This document shows positions 53,947 to 54,832 of a stretch of DNA of 54,832 bases, one piece after another. Under the pieces are notes generated by a model, which worked only from the letters and a program-made list of their open reading frames with translations, was not told where the DNA came from and searched no databases. How positions within the stretch are numbered: position 1 is the stretch's first letter; each line of letters opens with the position of its first letter. The translations under genes were made by a program, and so were the position numbers. Origin of the DNA: Oscillatoriales cyanobacterium PMM_0080 (lineage in GTDB: Bacteria > Cyanobacteriota > Cyanobacteriia > Cyanobacteriales > Microcoleaceae); NCBI GenBank assembly GCA_949127775.1, contig CASBQF010000092.1:1-54832 (forward strand), given 5' to 3'.

Positions 53947-54085
53947 ATATCATATCGTTTCCGGTTGCATCGGAATTATTAGCAGCCCAAATGAGGAGAC
54001 GGCAGTGCCGTGTCCCTACAATTAATCGTAGGGACACGGCACTGCCGTCTCCTCTATCTCATTCCGGCGTAGCCGGAATTGAGAT
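53947..54085. repeat. Nested inverted-repeat element, family A copy 3
   Basis: The outer arms TTTCCGGTTGCATCGGAATT and ATTCCGGCGTAGCCGGAATT are each also a small hairpin. The inner arms GAGGAGACGGCAGTGCCGTG and CACGGCACTGCCGTCTCCTC enclose ATTAATCGTAGGG. It matches copies 1 and 2 in plan and length. Confidence 0.88.
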
Positions 54086-54115
54086 CAACTATCAACTATC
54101 AACTGTCTAAAACAA

Positions 54116-54147
54116 TTGTAGGGCGAGCCTAAGCCCACCCTACAAAT
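54116..54147. repeat. Small hairpin after petH
   Basis: TGTAGGGCGAGCCTAAGCCC ACCCTACA pairs imperfectly. On the minus strand it follows the petH stop by about 25 bp. It could act as a terminator, but there is no T run. Confidence 0.5.
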
Positions 54148-54168
54148 CACACTGAATTGCGCTACATA

Positions 54169-54832
<664 letters not shown>

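Overview
The window reads as chromosomal DNA of a filamentous, probably non-heterocystous cyanobacterium of the Microcoleus/Oscillatoria type. Photosystem I subunit PsaD and the C-terminus of ferredoxin-NADP reductase are present. The HIP1 octamer GCGATCGC and its core CGATCG are very frequent, many genes belong to families found mainly in cyanobacteria (DUF2605, DUF2973, DUF3285, DUF1350, DUF4058, Uma2, DICT kinases), and intergenic space is wide and full of repeats. The genus is an inference.

Layout. 1-3571: a pentapeptide-repeat gene cut by the left edge, a TauE/SafE permease, a coiled-coil membrane protein, a small orphan protein and a GIY-YIG-like protein, followed by a hierarchical minisatellite (3584-4142). 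4162-9808: two adjacent hybrid two-component genes, a REC-kinase and a 1381-residue HAMP/PAS/GAF kinase-receiver. 9809-10474: nested inverted repeats, then a group 2 sigma-70 gene with a clear terminator. 12378-17514: ribBA, a 478-residue pentapeptide-repeat protein and a HerA-type ATPase on one strand. 17974-18340: an orphan ParD-like antitoxin next to a wrecked ParE-like toxin. 18549-22976: a GYF_2-domain membrane protein, tRNA-Phe(GAA) and a GT39-like membrane glycosyltransferase with TPRs. 23133-25885: a BtuF-like binding protein, a secreted fasciclin protein and a degenerate metallo-beta-lactamase-fold protein. 26125-28622: DUF3285, ybeY, dgkA and trpG in one direction. 29057-30910: an orphan protein and a DUF1350 hydrolase. 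30985-33354: three tandem DUF4058 paralogues, one cut by a stop codon. 33522-36447: thrS and the DUF2605/DUF2973 pair. 36629-44938: a shrunken IS200/IS605 element, a DICT-GAF histidine kinase and a giant Ser/Thr kinase-ATPase-histidine kinase. 45967-50131: psaD, a frameshifted GNAT acetyltransferase, trpE and a PhzF protein. 50306-54832: an orphan protein, an alpha/beta hydrolase, homoserine dehydrogenase, a Uma2 protein and petH, which runs off the right edge.

How the genes fit together. Core metabolism is scattered in single genes or short runs (trpE and trpG lie about 20 kb apart). Signalling is heavy: four histidine-kinase proteins, three of them very large, plus a sigma factor. I see no phage, plasmid, CRISPR or biosynthetic cluster.

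The most unusual content is repetitive. Several families of nested inverted repeats (about 65 bp and about 120-140 bp) recur between genes. The palindromic core ACGGCACTGCCGT occurs in at least eight places, including a 0.56 kb array. Repeat sequence also lies in frame inside genes: clearly in trpE and the glycosyltransferase, probably in the TauE-like permease, and possibly in two kinases and the upstream extension of a third. This is the best candidate here for something not yet properly described.
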